64,000 nt of DNA from Saprospiraceae bacterium (GTDB lineage Bacteria; Bacteroidota; Bacteroidia; Chitinophagales; Saprospiraceae). Of the stretch, positions 1-7,888 are shown one piece after another. Numbering within the stretch: the stretch's first letter is position 1; every line of letters begins with the position of its first letter. The stretch covers positions 1 to 64,000 of the forward strand of contig JALWSS010000099.1 in assembly GCA_026993525.1 (NCBI GenBank), in the 5' to 3' direction. The notes under the pieces are model-generated. The model made no database searches, had not been told where the DNA came from, and saw nothing but the letters and a program-made list of their open reading frames with translations. Position numbers and translations under genes: made by a program.

Positions 1-42
1 ACTGAGGAATTGAGGAACTGAGGAACTGAGGAACTGAGGAAT
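1..42. repeat. Tandem octamer repeat, RCTGAGGA/ATTGAGGA type
   Basis: Five consecutive copies of an 8-bp unit (ACTGAGGA with an ATTGAGGA variant) run from the window edge to the end of the first MITE-like element. The same octamer recurs at about 290-305, 340-355, 5205-5280 and, inverted, 5528-5575, always beside or near the 247-bp elements. Confidence 0.85.
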
Positions 43-289
43 GAGTCCACTGCAAAAACCCCCAATTCATTAAATCCAATTGAAATTTGAATAATTATAT
101 GCCGGACAGAGTCCGGCTGGATGAGGCACCGGACGTCCCGAAGGATTTCGGGAGGCGCCAGCAACCACGCTGGTTCCGTCCCGAAATTTCTTCGGGATGT
201 CCGGGACCATATCTTGTCGGACTCTGTCCGACATTTTTCCAGAAGGAATAACCTCTTTTGACGAGAATACCACTTTTTGCAGTGCACTC
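43..289. mobile_element. MITE-like 247-bp element, copy A
   Basis: The ends are 16-bp terminal inverted repeats differing at one base: GAGTCCACTGCAAAAA at 43-58 and, read from the other strand, GAGTGCACTGCAAAAA at 274-289. The inside is a chain of palindromes (GCCGGACAGAGTCCGGC near 102, GTCGGACTCTGTCCGAC near 217, and a TCCCGAAATTTCTTCGGGA stem). Copy B at 5281-5527 has exactly the same length, lies in opposite orientation and has a closely similar interior. No transposase is encoded, so it would need one in trans. Short reading frames inside it are by-products of the palindromes. Confidence 0.75.
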
Positions 290-615
290 AGGAATTGAGG
301 AATTGAGCCCCGTGCCGATAGTTATCGGCATCGGGGGAGGAACTGAGGAACTGATTCCACGTTTGCCAATCCTTTCCCTGGATTGGTAATCGTGGCACTC
401 AACCCCTCTCAACCCTTGAATGCCTCACACGGACCACAGTGCCCACGAGGGTTTTTCTCTGTGCCCGCTGTGGGCTCTGTGAGAGAAAAAAAACCGTGTG
501 ATGAATTCAGGCCGCAACTGAAAGTTGCAACCTGATATGGAATCAACTTCTCTCATCCTCTCTCAACTTCTCTCAACTTCTCCAACCCCTCTCAACCTCC
601 CGTGAACAATCCGCG
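290..615. repeat. Composite intergenic repeat block
   Basis: No gene is seen here. After copy A come more octamer units, a palindrome GCCGATAGTTATCGGC (314-329) that recurs near 31640, a degenerate stretch at about 424-512 of short CTCTGTG/CTGTGGG words bounded by inverted CACACGG...CCGTGTG, a small hairpin GCAACTGAAAGTTGC near 513, and finally CTCTCAACTT decamers at about 547-597. The decamer family recurs at 25351, 30150, 31690, 41727 and 58343. Confidence 0.7.
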
Positions 616-651
616 ATGAAATCACCTGGTGAGGAAGGTATATTTGCAGCA

Positions 652-2637
652 ATGAACAACATCCGGTTTATCCTTCTCATCGTCACAATTGCGCTGGGCA
701 ATTCCCTTTACAGCCAGGACAGCGATTGCAACAATCCGACACCCATTGCGCTGCCATTCGGCATTCAAAGTGCAAGTACCTGCAACACCGGCAACGACCT
801 CACTACCAGCCCCTGTTCCAACAGCCTTTTCCTCGCAACTGAAGACCTGTTCTTTGCTTACCAATCAGACGGACAGGAATGTATCTCCATTGCCTTGACC
901 AATGTCATGGAGGGCACGGGCATGGGGGTCTATTACGGATGCCCGGATACCGCCAACACTTGCCTGGCACAGGCCGGTGGAGTTCCGGGAACAAGCGACG
1001 TCAGCATCGAATCGGTGTTTTTGCCCTGGCCGGGAACCTATTACCTGGTGGTTGACAACGCCATTGCCTGTACCGATTTTGACCTCGCTGTTGAAAGGCT
1101 TGACTGCCCCGTTGTTTTTCCTCCTTCGGCAAACTGCGGACAGGCCATTTCTATGAACGGTTGTTCTGAAATCATCAACGACCTGCGCATTGCCGCAGGC
1201 GAAGGCGATCCGGGTTTCATCCAGAACGGTGTAAACAATGGCTGCTGGGATGGCTCCTTTCCGCTCAATTACACCTGGTTTTCTTTCAGGGCAGCCAGTG
1301 CCGGGCAATTCGCCTTCACCCTCTCTGCACAAAACGCCCAGGCTGCCACGGACCTCGATTTCCAGATATGGGGCCCGGTTTCCACAGAAGACTCTCTCTG
1401 CATAATTGCTGCTGGCTCTCAGCCTGTCCGGAGTTCATTTGCCGCAGGCGAAGAACCCACAGGGCTTGCTGCAATACACCCCGTTTTGAACATTCCCGTA
1501 ACGGACTTTTGCGAGGACGCCAGCGGGGATGATTTCGTGGCCCCCCTGGAGGTGCAGCCCGGCGAATGGTACCTGGTGCTGGTGAATGACTGGGGCGGTG
1601 GGCTGGCCAATGGCGCGGTGTCCATTGATTTTTCAGCAACCGGCAACGGCGTTCTTGGTGAATCCATGATGGAGCCCTCGGCTATCCAGGATACGCTCAT
1701 CTGTCCGGGCGACAGCGTCCGGCTATGGGCCTCCGGTGGCTTGTATTACCAGTGGATTTCCGAAGATGTCCTGTCGTGCATTTACTGCCCCAAGGCAATT
1801 GCGGAACCCGACAGCAGTCAGACTTTTTCGGTGGTGATCACATCCCTGTGCCGAACCGATACCTTGTTTGCCACGGTTGGTTTTTACGAAGAACCGCTCG
1901 TTTCTGCCGGCCCGGATACACTGGTATGTGGGCTCAATCCGGTGGCGCTAACGGCCTCCGCAAACAGCAATGGGAATTTCCTCTGGCTACCTGATTCGAT
2001 AACCGGCAACTCGTACAGTCCGGTGCCACAAGCCGGAACCAACATCTTTGTTGCAACTTTTCAGGATGACACAGGCTGTTTCGAGGTGAGAGATACGGTG
2101 ATGGTGGAGTGGCTGGGTGAGTTGCCGGTCCAGGGGATTGAACTGGTGCCGGATGACACGGTTTACCTGGGAATGGAACTGCTCATAAAACCTGACACAT
2201 TGCCCGGAGGGCTCGAATTCAACTGGAATGAGCCGCTGATCTCGAACGAAGATTCCATCCTGTTTATCCCGGATTCGGAAGGCAGCTATGAGGTTGCATT
2301 GACAGTTGCCGACAGCAACGGCTGCGAAAAGACCATCAACTCGGTTTTCGTGGTGCTGCCCATAAGGATTGACATCCCCAATGTCTTCACGCCCAATTCC
2401 GACGAATACAACCAAACTTTTGGGCCGGTAATAGCCGGTGACGGGGTTGAACTGCTTTCATTAAAAATATGGAACCGTTGGGGTGAACTGGTGCACCGTT
2501 CCACCGGCGCCACCGGGTGGGATGGCAGACATAGCGGCGAGCCGGCCGCTGCTGACACCTACATTTACAGAATGGAACTCAAATTGCCTTCGGGCAAAAT
2601 CATCGTAAGGACCGGGGCAGTGACCCTTCTCCGTTGA
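652..2637 (+). CDS. T9SS type B sorting-domain surface protein
   Basis: A secreted surface protein of about 661 residues. The ATG at 652 opens a clear signal peptide (MNNIRFILLIVTIALG..., cleaved near LYSQ), so the upstream in-frame ATG at 616 is less likely. The middle consists of beta-rich, Cys-containing modules and Ig/PKD-like repeats with the VSAGPDTLVCG type of motif common in Bacteroidota adhesins. The last ~85 residues (from IPNVFTPNSDEYNQTFGP, then KIWNRWGELVHRS and TYIYRMEL) are a gliding-motility type B C-terminal domain, which directs T9SS export and usually needs a PorP/SprF partner. No such partner is adjacent; the nearest is at 13833. It ends directly against the converging gene at 2638 with no gap. 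The ligand is unknown. Confidence 0.85.
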   Translation: MNNIRFILLIVTIALGNSLYSQDSDCNNPTPIALPFGIQSASTCNTGNDLTTSPCSNSLFLATEDLFFAYQSDGQECISIALTNVMEGTGMGVYYGCPDTANTCLAQAGGVPGTSDVSIESVFLPWPGTYYLVVDNAIACTDFDLAVERLDCPVVFPPSANCGQAISMNGCSEIINDLRIAAGEGDPGFIQNGVNNGCWDGSFPLNYTWFSFRAASAGQFAFTLSAQNAQAATDLDFQIWGPVSTEDSLCIIAAGSQPVRSSFAAGEEPTGLAAIHPVLNIPVTDFCEDASGDDFVAPLEVQPGEWYLVLVNDWGGGLANGAVSIDFSATGNGVLGESMMEPSAIQDTLICPGDSVRLWASGGLYYQWISEDVLSCIYCPKAIAEPDSSQTFSVVITSLCRTDTLFATVGFYEEPLVSAGPDTLVCGLNPVALTASANSNGNFLWLPDSITGNSYSPVPQAGTNIFVATFQDDTGCFEVRDTVMVEWLGELPVQGIELVPDDTVYLGMELLIKPDTLPGGLEFNWNEPLISNEDSILFIPDSEGSYEVALTVADSNGCEKTINSVFVVLPIRIDIPNVFTPNSDEYNQTFGPVIAGDGVELLSLKIWNRWGELVHRSTGATGWDGRHSGEPAAADTYIYRMELKLPSGKIIVRTGAVTLLR

Positions 2638-4224
2638 TCAAAACCACGAGCTCCTCTTCCGGCGTCGGGAGCGGCGCCGGCGGGTAGTGGTTTTGATTCC
2701 CAGGGCTCCGAGCAATCCCCGGGTAAGTTCCCTGGCGATGGTGCGGCCGATCTGCCGGGTGGTCGGGCTGTCAAACACCTTTTGAATGGTGGATTTTTCC
2801 CGGCGGCTGCTCACTTTGCGGGCTTTTTGTTGCTGCTCCTCCAGCACCTTCTGGTTTTCTTCTTCCTGGGCAGCCTCTATTTTTTCCTGGAGTATTTCGT
2901 AAGCGCTCTCACGATCGATTTCCTCATTGTATTTCTTGACCAGTCTGGAGCGCCGGACGATGTCGTCAATCTCCTGGTCCGTCAGCACATCCATCCGGGA
3001 TTGCGGAGCCCGCAGCAGGGTATGCACCAATGGCGTGGGAATTCCTTTTTCATTCAAAGCGGTGATGAGTGCTTCTCCAATACCCAGTTCGGTCAGCAAC
3101 TGATCAACGTCGTAAAATTCCGTGAGCGGGTAATTTTCAGAGGCCAGTTTGATGGCCCTGCGGTCTTTGGCCGTAAAAGCCCTCAGTGCATGCTGTACTT
3201 TGAGGCCAAGCTGACTGAGCACTTCGGAAGGAATGTCTGCCGGATTCTGCGTTACGAAGAAAATGCCGACACCTTTCGAGCGGATCAGCTTAATTATGGC
3301 CTCGATCTGATCCAGCAGTGCATCGGAAGCTTCGTCAAAAACGAGGTGTGCCTCGTCAATGAACATCACCAGTTTGGGTTGGTCGGAATCACCTTCTTCG
3401 GGGAAGGTGGCGTAGATCTCTGCCAGCATCTGTAGCATGAAGGTCGAGAACAGCTTCGGCCGGTCCTGGATGTCGGTCAAACGGACGATGGATACGATGC
3501 CCCGGCCCTCTTCGTCAAAACGGCAAAGGTCGTTCACGTCGAAAGACCGTTCGCCGAAAAACAGCTCTGCTCCCTGCTGCTCCAGTTCCACCACTTTGCG
3601 CATGATGGAGCCGAGCGATGAGGTGGAAATCAGTCCGTACTCTTTTTCAAATTCTTCTTTTCCTTCGTCAGCAACGTATTGCAGCACCTTTTTGAAATCT
3701 GCCAGATCGAGCAATGGCAGTTGTCTGTCGTCACAATATTTGAACACCACTGCTACCACCCCACCCTGCGTGTCATTCAGGCCAAGGATTTTGGAGAACA
3801 GAACGGGGCCAAATTCAGATACGGTGGCCCGGAGCCTGGCTCCCTTTTCATTGCTCAGGGTCAGAAACTCCACCGGGCTGCCGGATGGCGAGAACGGTAT
3901 TCCGATCTTTTCGTGGCGCTCATCAATCTTTGGGTGGCCGGGGCTGGGCATGGCAATGCCGCTGAGGTCCCCTTTCACGTCCATGAGCAAGGTCGGAACG
4001 CTGGCCGCAGAGAGTTGCTCAGCGATGATCTGGAGGGTTTTGGTCTTACCGGTACCGGTGGCCCCTGCAATGAGTCCGTGCCGGTTGAAGGTCTTCAGCG
4101 GCACTTTTACCAGTAAATTGGTGATGGCCTCTTTATCCAGCATTGCCCCGCCAAGGGTAATGCTGGGCCCTTTGAAGGTGTAACCATTTGTGATTTCTTC
4201 GATGAACTTTTCTCGCTTATCCAT
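2638..4224 (-). CDS. DUF853/YjgR-type HerA-like ATPase
   Basis: A predicted cytosolic P-loop ATPase of 528 residues in the HerA/VirD4-related DUF853 (YjgR) family. The Walker A motif GATGTGKT follows an N-terminal segment typical of the family, and MFIDEAHLVFDEAS is the Walker B region, followed by FFVTQNPADIPSEVLSQLG. A charged segment precedes an Arg/Lys/Ser-rich tail. The cellular role of the family is not established; a DNA- or protein-pumping role is assumed by analogy with HerA. The start at 4224 (MDKREKFIEEI) gives a 20-bp gap to the nuclease gene; the longer frame to 4302 would overlap it by 58 bp. It probably forms a two-gene operon with that nuclease, an intriguing pairing because HerA-like ATPases often work with nucleases, though this nuclease appears to be exported. 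Confidence 0.85.
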   Translation of the reverse strand: MDKREKFIEEITNGYTFKGPSITLGGAMLDKEAITNLLVKVPLKTFNRHGLIAGATGTGKTKTLQIIAEQLSAASVPTLLMDVKGDLSGIAMPSPGHPKIDERHEKIGIPFSPSGSPVEFLTLSNEKGARLRATVSEFGPVLFSKILGLNDTQGGVVAVVFKYCDDRQLPLLDLADFKKVLQYVADEGKEEFEKEYGLISTSSLGSIMRKVVELEQQGAELFFGERSFDVNDLCRFDEEGRGIVSIVRLTDIQDRPKLFSTFMLQMLAEIYATFPEEGDSDQPKLVMFIDEAHLVFDEASDALLDQIEAIIKLIRSKGVGIFFVTQNPADIPSEVLSQLGLKVQHALRAFTAKDRRAIKLASENYPLTEFYDVDQLLTELGIGEALITALNEKGIPTPLVHTLLRAPQSRMDVLTDQEIDDIVRRSRLVKKYNEEIDRESAYEILQEKIEAAQEEENQKVLEEQQQKARKVSSRREKSTIQKVFDSPTTRQIGRTIARELTRGLLGALGIKTTTRRRRSRRRKRSSWF

Positions 4225-4244
4225 TGGTTCTGAGTTGTGTTGTG

Positions 4245-5159
4245 CTACTGTCTGTTCCAGGAATTTACCCTTACCCGGTACTTTTTGGGGTTGGTGGGCC
4301 AAAGATCGGTATCAAAGCGGCTCTCCAGTGCTTTTTCCAGCCTTGGATCCAACAAGTTGTAAAAAAAGTCAATTCCCGTGACGGATTCAACTGAATCTAT
4401 AGACGTGGCAAATTCTTCAAGGGGTACGTCCGTGGTTTTATTCGGAATGAGGAAGGCAATGCCTTTCAGTTCGGGCTCCGTTAAATCCAGCAAGACCTTG
4501 TAAAACGCATCGGGTACTGAAACTTCGTTCTTGCCAAGCTGCCTGGTACTCCGGGAAGTAAAAACCGGCCCTGAAACCACATACAGGTGGTCATATTTTT
4601 TGGCCCAGTCACGGGTCAACTCTTCCAGTTCTCTCCACACGCCCTTGTTGAATCCCGACCGCTGAGGAGAGATGTTGCTCATGAAAAAGGTCTGCGACAT
4701 GGCGGTGTCGTTGAAAGCCATATCAGCGGCAGGAACCAGGTGCCCCCGATCGAATTCCGGGCCTCGGAAATCCCCGGAGTCCGATGTTCCGGTCTTGATT
4801 TTTGGGTCCTCACGAAAATTATTGGTACGCCTGACCCAGGGTTGCCGCAGGCGATCACCCAACAATTCATAGGCCACCCATTCGGCCAATTCGTGTTCTT
4901 CACAATAGCTGAGGGCATAGTAGCGGTGGGTTACTATTTCCCCGCATTTTACCGAAGGAAGAAAGAAAATGCTGTCAACGGGAAATGCTTCGAGGTTTTC
5001 GTAGTCCGGGATGACCGGTTCAGGATCGCCCCCGGTCAGTTCCGAAAATTTTTTGAAGGAAAACAGAAAGACGATCACAATGAGTGCGAAAAAGCCAATC
5101 CGTACGATGGTTCCACCGGCTGCGTTCTTGCGACGGTGACTGGTTCGGAATTTTGCCAT
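4245..5159 (-). CDS. DNA/RNA non-specific endonuclease (NUC family), membrane-anchored
   Basis: A 304-residue sugar-non-specific nuclease. The catalytic motif DRGH lies in the segment EFDRGHLVPAADMAF, and NISPQRSGFNKGVW...LE carries the Asn that binds the metal in this beta-beta-alpha-Me family. The start at 5159 (MAKFRTSHRRKN) gives a basic N-terminus followed by one hydrophobic helix (IGFFALIVIVFLF), so the catalytic part should lie outside the cytoplasm, either anchored or after signal cleavage. Likely jobs are nutrient scavenging from extracellular nucleic acid or biofilm DNA turnover. It sits just upstream of the HerA-like ATPase gene and just inside MITE-like copy B. Confidence 0.88.
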   Translation of the reverse strand: MAKFRTSHRRKNAAGGTIVRIGFFALIVIVFLFSFKKFSELTGGDPEPVIPDYENLEAFPVDSIFFLPSVKCGEIVTHRYYALSYCEEHELAEWVAYELLGDRLRQPWVRRTNNFREDPKIKTGTSDSGDFRGPEFDRGHLVPAADMAFNDTAMSQTFFMSNISPQRSGFNKGVWRELEELTRDWAKKYDHLYVVSGPVFTSRSTRQLGKNEVSVPDAFYKVLLDLTEPELKGIAFLIPNKTTDVPLEEFATSIDSVESVTGIDFFYNLLDPRLEKALESRFDTDLWPTNPKKYRVRVNSWNRQ

Positions 5160-5280
5160 TGAACAATTCTGATCTTTGGTGAGTGCCGCAAAAGTAGGCA
5201 TCGGGAGGAACTGAGGAATTGAGGAATTGAGCCTGTCCGGCTGGCGCCAGGCCAGACGGGGAACTGAGGAACTGAGGAAT
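5160..5280. repeat. Octamer repeats flanking MITE-like copy B
   Basis: From about 5205 the sequence consists of ACTGAGGA/ATTGAGGA octamers, interrupted by a small palindrome (CTGTCCGGCTGGCGCCAGGC). It abuts the left end of copy B. The stretch just upstream of the nuclease gene should hold its promoter, but no clear box was found. Confidence 0.6.
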
Positions 5281-5527
5281 GAGTCCCCTGCAAAAAGTTA
5301 CATCCTCGTCGAAAGATGTAACTTCATCTGAACATAAGTCGGACAGAGTCCGACAAGATATGGTCCCGGACATCCCGAAGAAATTTCGGGACGGAACCAG
5401 CGTCACTGCTGGCGCCTCCCGAGATGGACTCGGGATGTCCGGTGCCTCTTCCAGCCGGACTCCGTCCGGCATGTGAGCATTCAAATTTCCGTCGGAATTA
5501 ATGAATTGGGGTTTTTGCAGTGCACTC
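5281..5527. mobile_element. MITE-like 247-bp element, copy B (inverted relative to copy A)
   Basis: Terminal repeats are GAGTCCCCTGCAAAAA (5281-5296) and, on the other strand, GAGTGCACTGCAAAAA (5512-5527). The length is exactly 247 bp, as in copy A, and about four fifths of the interior matches copy A when inverted. The least alike part is the end next to 5281, where this copy has its own hairpin (GTTACATC...GATGTAAC). Octamer repeats flank it on both sides, in inverted orientation (5205-5280 and 5528-5575). Confidence 0.75.
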
Positions 5528-5580
5528 ATTCCTCGATTCCTCAATTCCACGATTCTTCAATTCCTCAACTCCTCAACACA

Positions 5581-6633
5581 TCACACATCGTACTGCAACT
5601 CGTAATACTTTTGGTAAGCCCCTGAGGTGACGTTGTTGAGCCACTGTTCGTTGGCAAGGTACCACTGGGCGGTGAGCCTGAGACCTTCTTCGGGTGAAAT
5701 GGTAGGTTCCCACCCGAGTTCATTTTTGAGTTTGGCAGCGTCAATGGCATAGCGCCGGTCGTGACCCGGGCGGTCTTTTACGAAGCTGATGAGTTGGCGG
5801 GAAGTACCAGCAGGGCGCCCGAGCAAGTCATCCATGATATCGCACAGTGTATGGACCAATTCGATGTTTTTTCGCTCGTTGTTTCCGCCGATGTTGTAGG
5901 TCTCACCGTTTTTTCCTTTGTGGAAAATGAGTTCGATGGCTTCTGCGTGGTCTATTACCCAGAGCCAGTCACGGGTGTACTTTCCGTCGCCGTAGATCGG
6001 GAGTGGCTTGTTGTGTTTGATGTTGTTGATGACCAGCGGAATCAGCTTTTCCGGGAACTGATTGGGCCCGTAGTTATTGGAACAATTGGATATCACAACG
6101 GGCAGCCCGTAAGTGTGGTGATAGGCCCTGACGAGGTGGTCAGAGGAGGCCTTGGAAGCAGAGTAAGGCGAGCGCGGGTCGTAGGGTGTCGTTTCGACGA
6201 AAAATCCCTCCTCACCCAGCGAGCCGTACACTTCGTCGGTTGAAACGTGGTAAAACAACTTCCCTTCGCCATCGCCCTGCCAGGTGTCTTTGGCAGCATT
6301 GAGCAGGTTCAGGGTACCAATGATATTGGTGTTGATAAAAGCCAGCGGATCGGCAATGGAACGGTCAACGTGTGACTCTGCTGCAAGGTGAATGACCCCG
6401 TCAAATCTGTGGGTCGCAAAAAGTTCATCGAGGAAGGCAGCGTCGTTGATGTCGCCTTTGATGAAAGTGTAGTTTGGCCGGTCTTCTACATCTTTCAGGT
6501 TTTCGAGGTTGCCGGCATAGGTGAGCTTGTCGAGGTTGTAAATGCGGTAATCCGGATATTTGTTGACGAACAACCTAACGACGTGCGAGCCGATAAATCC
6601 GGCCCCTCCGGTTATCAAGATTTTTTTTCCCAT
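5581..6633 (-). CDS. rfbB: dTDP-glucose 4,6-dehydratase
   Basis: This extended SDR enzyme of 350 residues converts dTDP-glucose to dTDP-4-keto-6-deoxyglucose, feeding rhamnose and other deoxysugars of surface polysaccharide. It has the N-terminal Rossmann motif [12 protein letters not shown], the active-site DEVYGS segment, the catalytic pair YSASKA, and [14 protein letters not shown]. The start at 6633 ([10 protein letters not shown]) fits the family; the longer frame to 6666 adds residues with no match. It lies 36 bp after the stop of the decarboxylase-like gene on the same strand, so the two are probably one operon. No rfbA, rfbC or rfbD is visible nearby. Confidence 0.93.
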   Translation of the reverse strand: MGKKILITGGAGFIGSHVVRLFVNKYPDYRIYNLDKLTYAGNLENLKDVEDRPNYTFIKGDINDAAFLDELFATHRFDGVIHLAAESHVDRSIADPLAFINTNIIGTLNLLNAAKDTWQGDGEGKLFYHVSTDEVYGSLGEEGFFVETTPYDPRSPYSASKASSDHLVRAYHHTYGLPVVISNCSNNYGPNQFPEKLIPLVINNIKHNKPLPIYGDGKYTRDWLWVIDHAEAIELIFHKGKNGETYNIGGNNERKNIELVHTLCDIMDDLLGRPAGTSRQLISFVKDRPGHDRRYAIDAAKLKNELGWEPTISPEEGLRLTAQWYLANEQWLNNVTSGAYQKYYELQYDV

Positions 6634-6669
6634 TGTGTTGTTTTTTAATTCCGTGAACGATTGCACTGC

Positions 6670-7635
6670 TCAGGCAGTCACTTCTTCTTTGTCGGTTTTG
6701 ACCACCTGTTTGAAGTACTCATAGGTGCGGGCAAGGCCTTCTTCCCGGTTCACCTTTGGCTCCCAACCGAGAATGGTTCTCGCTTTGGTGATGTCCGGCT
6801 TGCGTTGTTTCGGATCGTCAACCGGCAGTTCTTTGAATACAATGTGTGCCTCAGGATTGTTGACGAGTTTCAGTATCTCACTGGCAAATTCCAGTACGGT
6901 TATTTCCTGTGGGTTGCCCATGTTCACCGGCTGGTCGTAGTCGCTCAGCAGCAGGCGGTATATGCCATCCACGAGGTCGTCCACATAGCAGAAGCTGCGG
7001 GTTTGACTACCGTCGCCAAACACGGTAAGTCCTTCGCCCCGAATGGCCTGTGAGAAGAACGCCGGCAATACCCGTCCGTCGTTGACGCGCATGCGGGGCC
7101 CGTAGGTGTTGAATATCCGTACAATGCGGGTTTCCACTTTGTGGTAGGTATGGTAGGCCATGGTGATGGCCTCCAGAAACCTCTTTGCTTCGTCATAAAC
7201 GCCCCGGGGGCCTACGGGATTCACGTTGCCCCAGTATTCCTCCACCTGCGGATGAACGAGCGGGTCACCATACACCTCTGATGTCGAAGCCACCAGAATT
7301 CTGGCACCTTTGGCTTTGGCAAGTCCCAACAGGTTGTGGGTTCCCAACGCACCCACCTTCAGCGTCTGAATGGGCATTTGAAGGTAATCGATCGGACTGG
7401 CCGGTGAAGCAAAATGCAGGATGTATTTGATCTCACCGGGAACGTGAACGAATTTGGTAACGTCGTGGTGGTAAAATTCAAAGTCTTCGCGTGGGAACAA
7501 ATGCTCAATATTGGAAAGGCTGCCGGTGAGCAGATTGTCCATTCCAATGACGTGATATCCTTCATTCAGGAAGCGGTCGCAGAGGTGAGATCCGATAAAA
7601 CCTGCGGCGCCGGTGATAAGTACTCTTTCTTTCAA
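6670..7635 (-). CDS. UDP-glucuronate decarboxylase-like NAD-dependent epimerase/dehydratase
   Basis: A 321-residue extended SDR closely resembling UDP-glucuronate decarboxylase (UDP-xylose synthase). It has the motif [14 protein letters not shown], the signature [16 protein letters not shown], the active-site TSEVYGDP, and YDEAKR as the YxxxK pair. [16 protein letters not shown] is also typical of UXS. It would make UDP-xylose for a surface glycan together with rfbB downstream. The start is a TTG at 7635, since no ATG precedes the Rossmann strand. A relative acting on another UDP-sugar cannot be excluded. Confidence 0.88.
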   Translation of the reverse strand: MKERVLITGAAGFIGSHLCDRFLNEGYHVIGMDNLLTGSLSNIEHLFPREDFEFYHHDVTKFVHVPGEIKYILHFASPASPIDYLQMPIQTLKVGALGTHNLLGLAKAKGARILVASTSEVYGDPLVHPQVEEYWGNVNPVGPRGVYDEAKRFLEAITMAYHTYHKVETRIVRIFNTYGPRMRVNDGRVLPAFFSQAIRGEGLTVFGDGSQTRSFCYVDDLVDGIYRLLLSDYDQPVNMGNPQEITVLEFASEILKLVNNPEAHIVFKELPVDDPKQRKPDITKARTILGWEPKVNREEGLARTYEYFKQVVKTDKEEVTA

Positions 7636-7816
7636 AATTCTGGAGTTTAAAGGGTTGAAAGTTTGGTTATTTCAGGTTGCAACATCATGCTATTTATTCT
7701 GACACAGTTGCAACAACAAAGATACTGGGATGCTACCCACGAGGAATGTTTTCATGAAACTTTCCGGAAAAGCATCCGGGGTTCCATTTTCCACATTGTC
7801 CTCTTAGGATAACGAA

Positions 7817-7840
7817 AAGGCTGCCAAAATTGGCAGCCTT
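7817..7840 (-). terminator. Rho-independent terminator of the SprB-repeat protein gene
   Basis: A perfect 10-bp stem (AAGGCTGCCA/TGGCAGCCTT, 4-nt loop) lies about 50 bp after the stop of the 1668-residue protein gene and is followed on the minus strand by TTTTCGTTAT. Confidence 0.75.
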
Positions 7841-7888
7841 GCTCAAATGTTCTATGTAATGAAAAAGTATATGCTTGCCCGGAATGGA

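Noticed and set aside
70-273. 67-codon minus-strand frame, and a similar frame at 5279-5476 sharing a stretch with MVPDIPKKFRDGTS
   Set aside because: Their likeness comes from the shared 247-bp repeat DNA, not from a protein family; each is a run of translated palindromes, and the two diverge as the elements do.
7636-7888. Possible small gene between the decarboxylase-like and SprB-repeat genes
   Set aside because: Only a terminator is recognisable; no frame of useful length with a plausible start.
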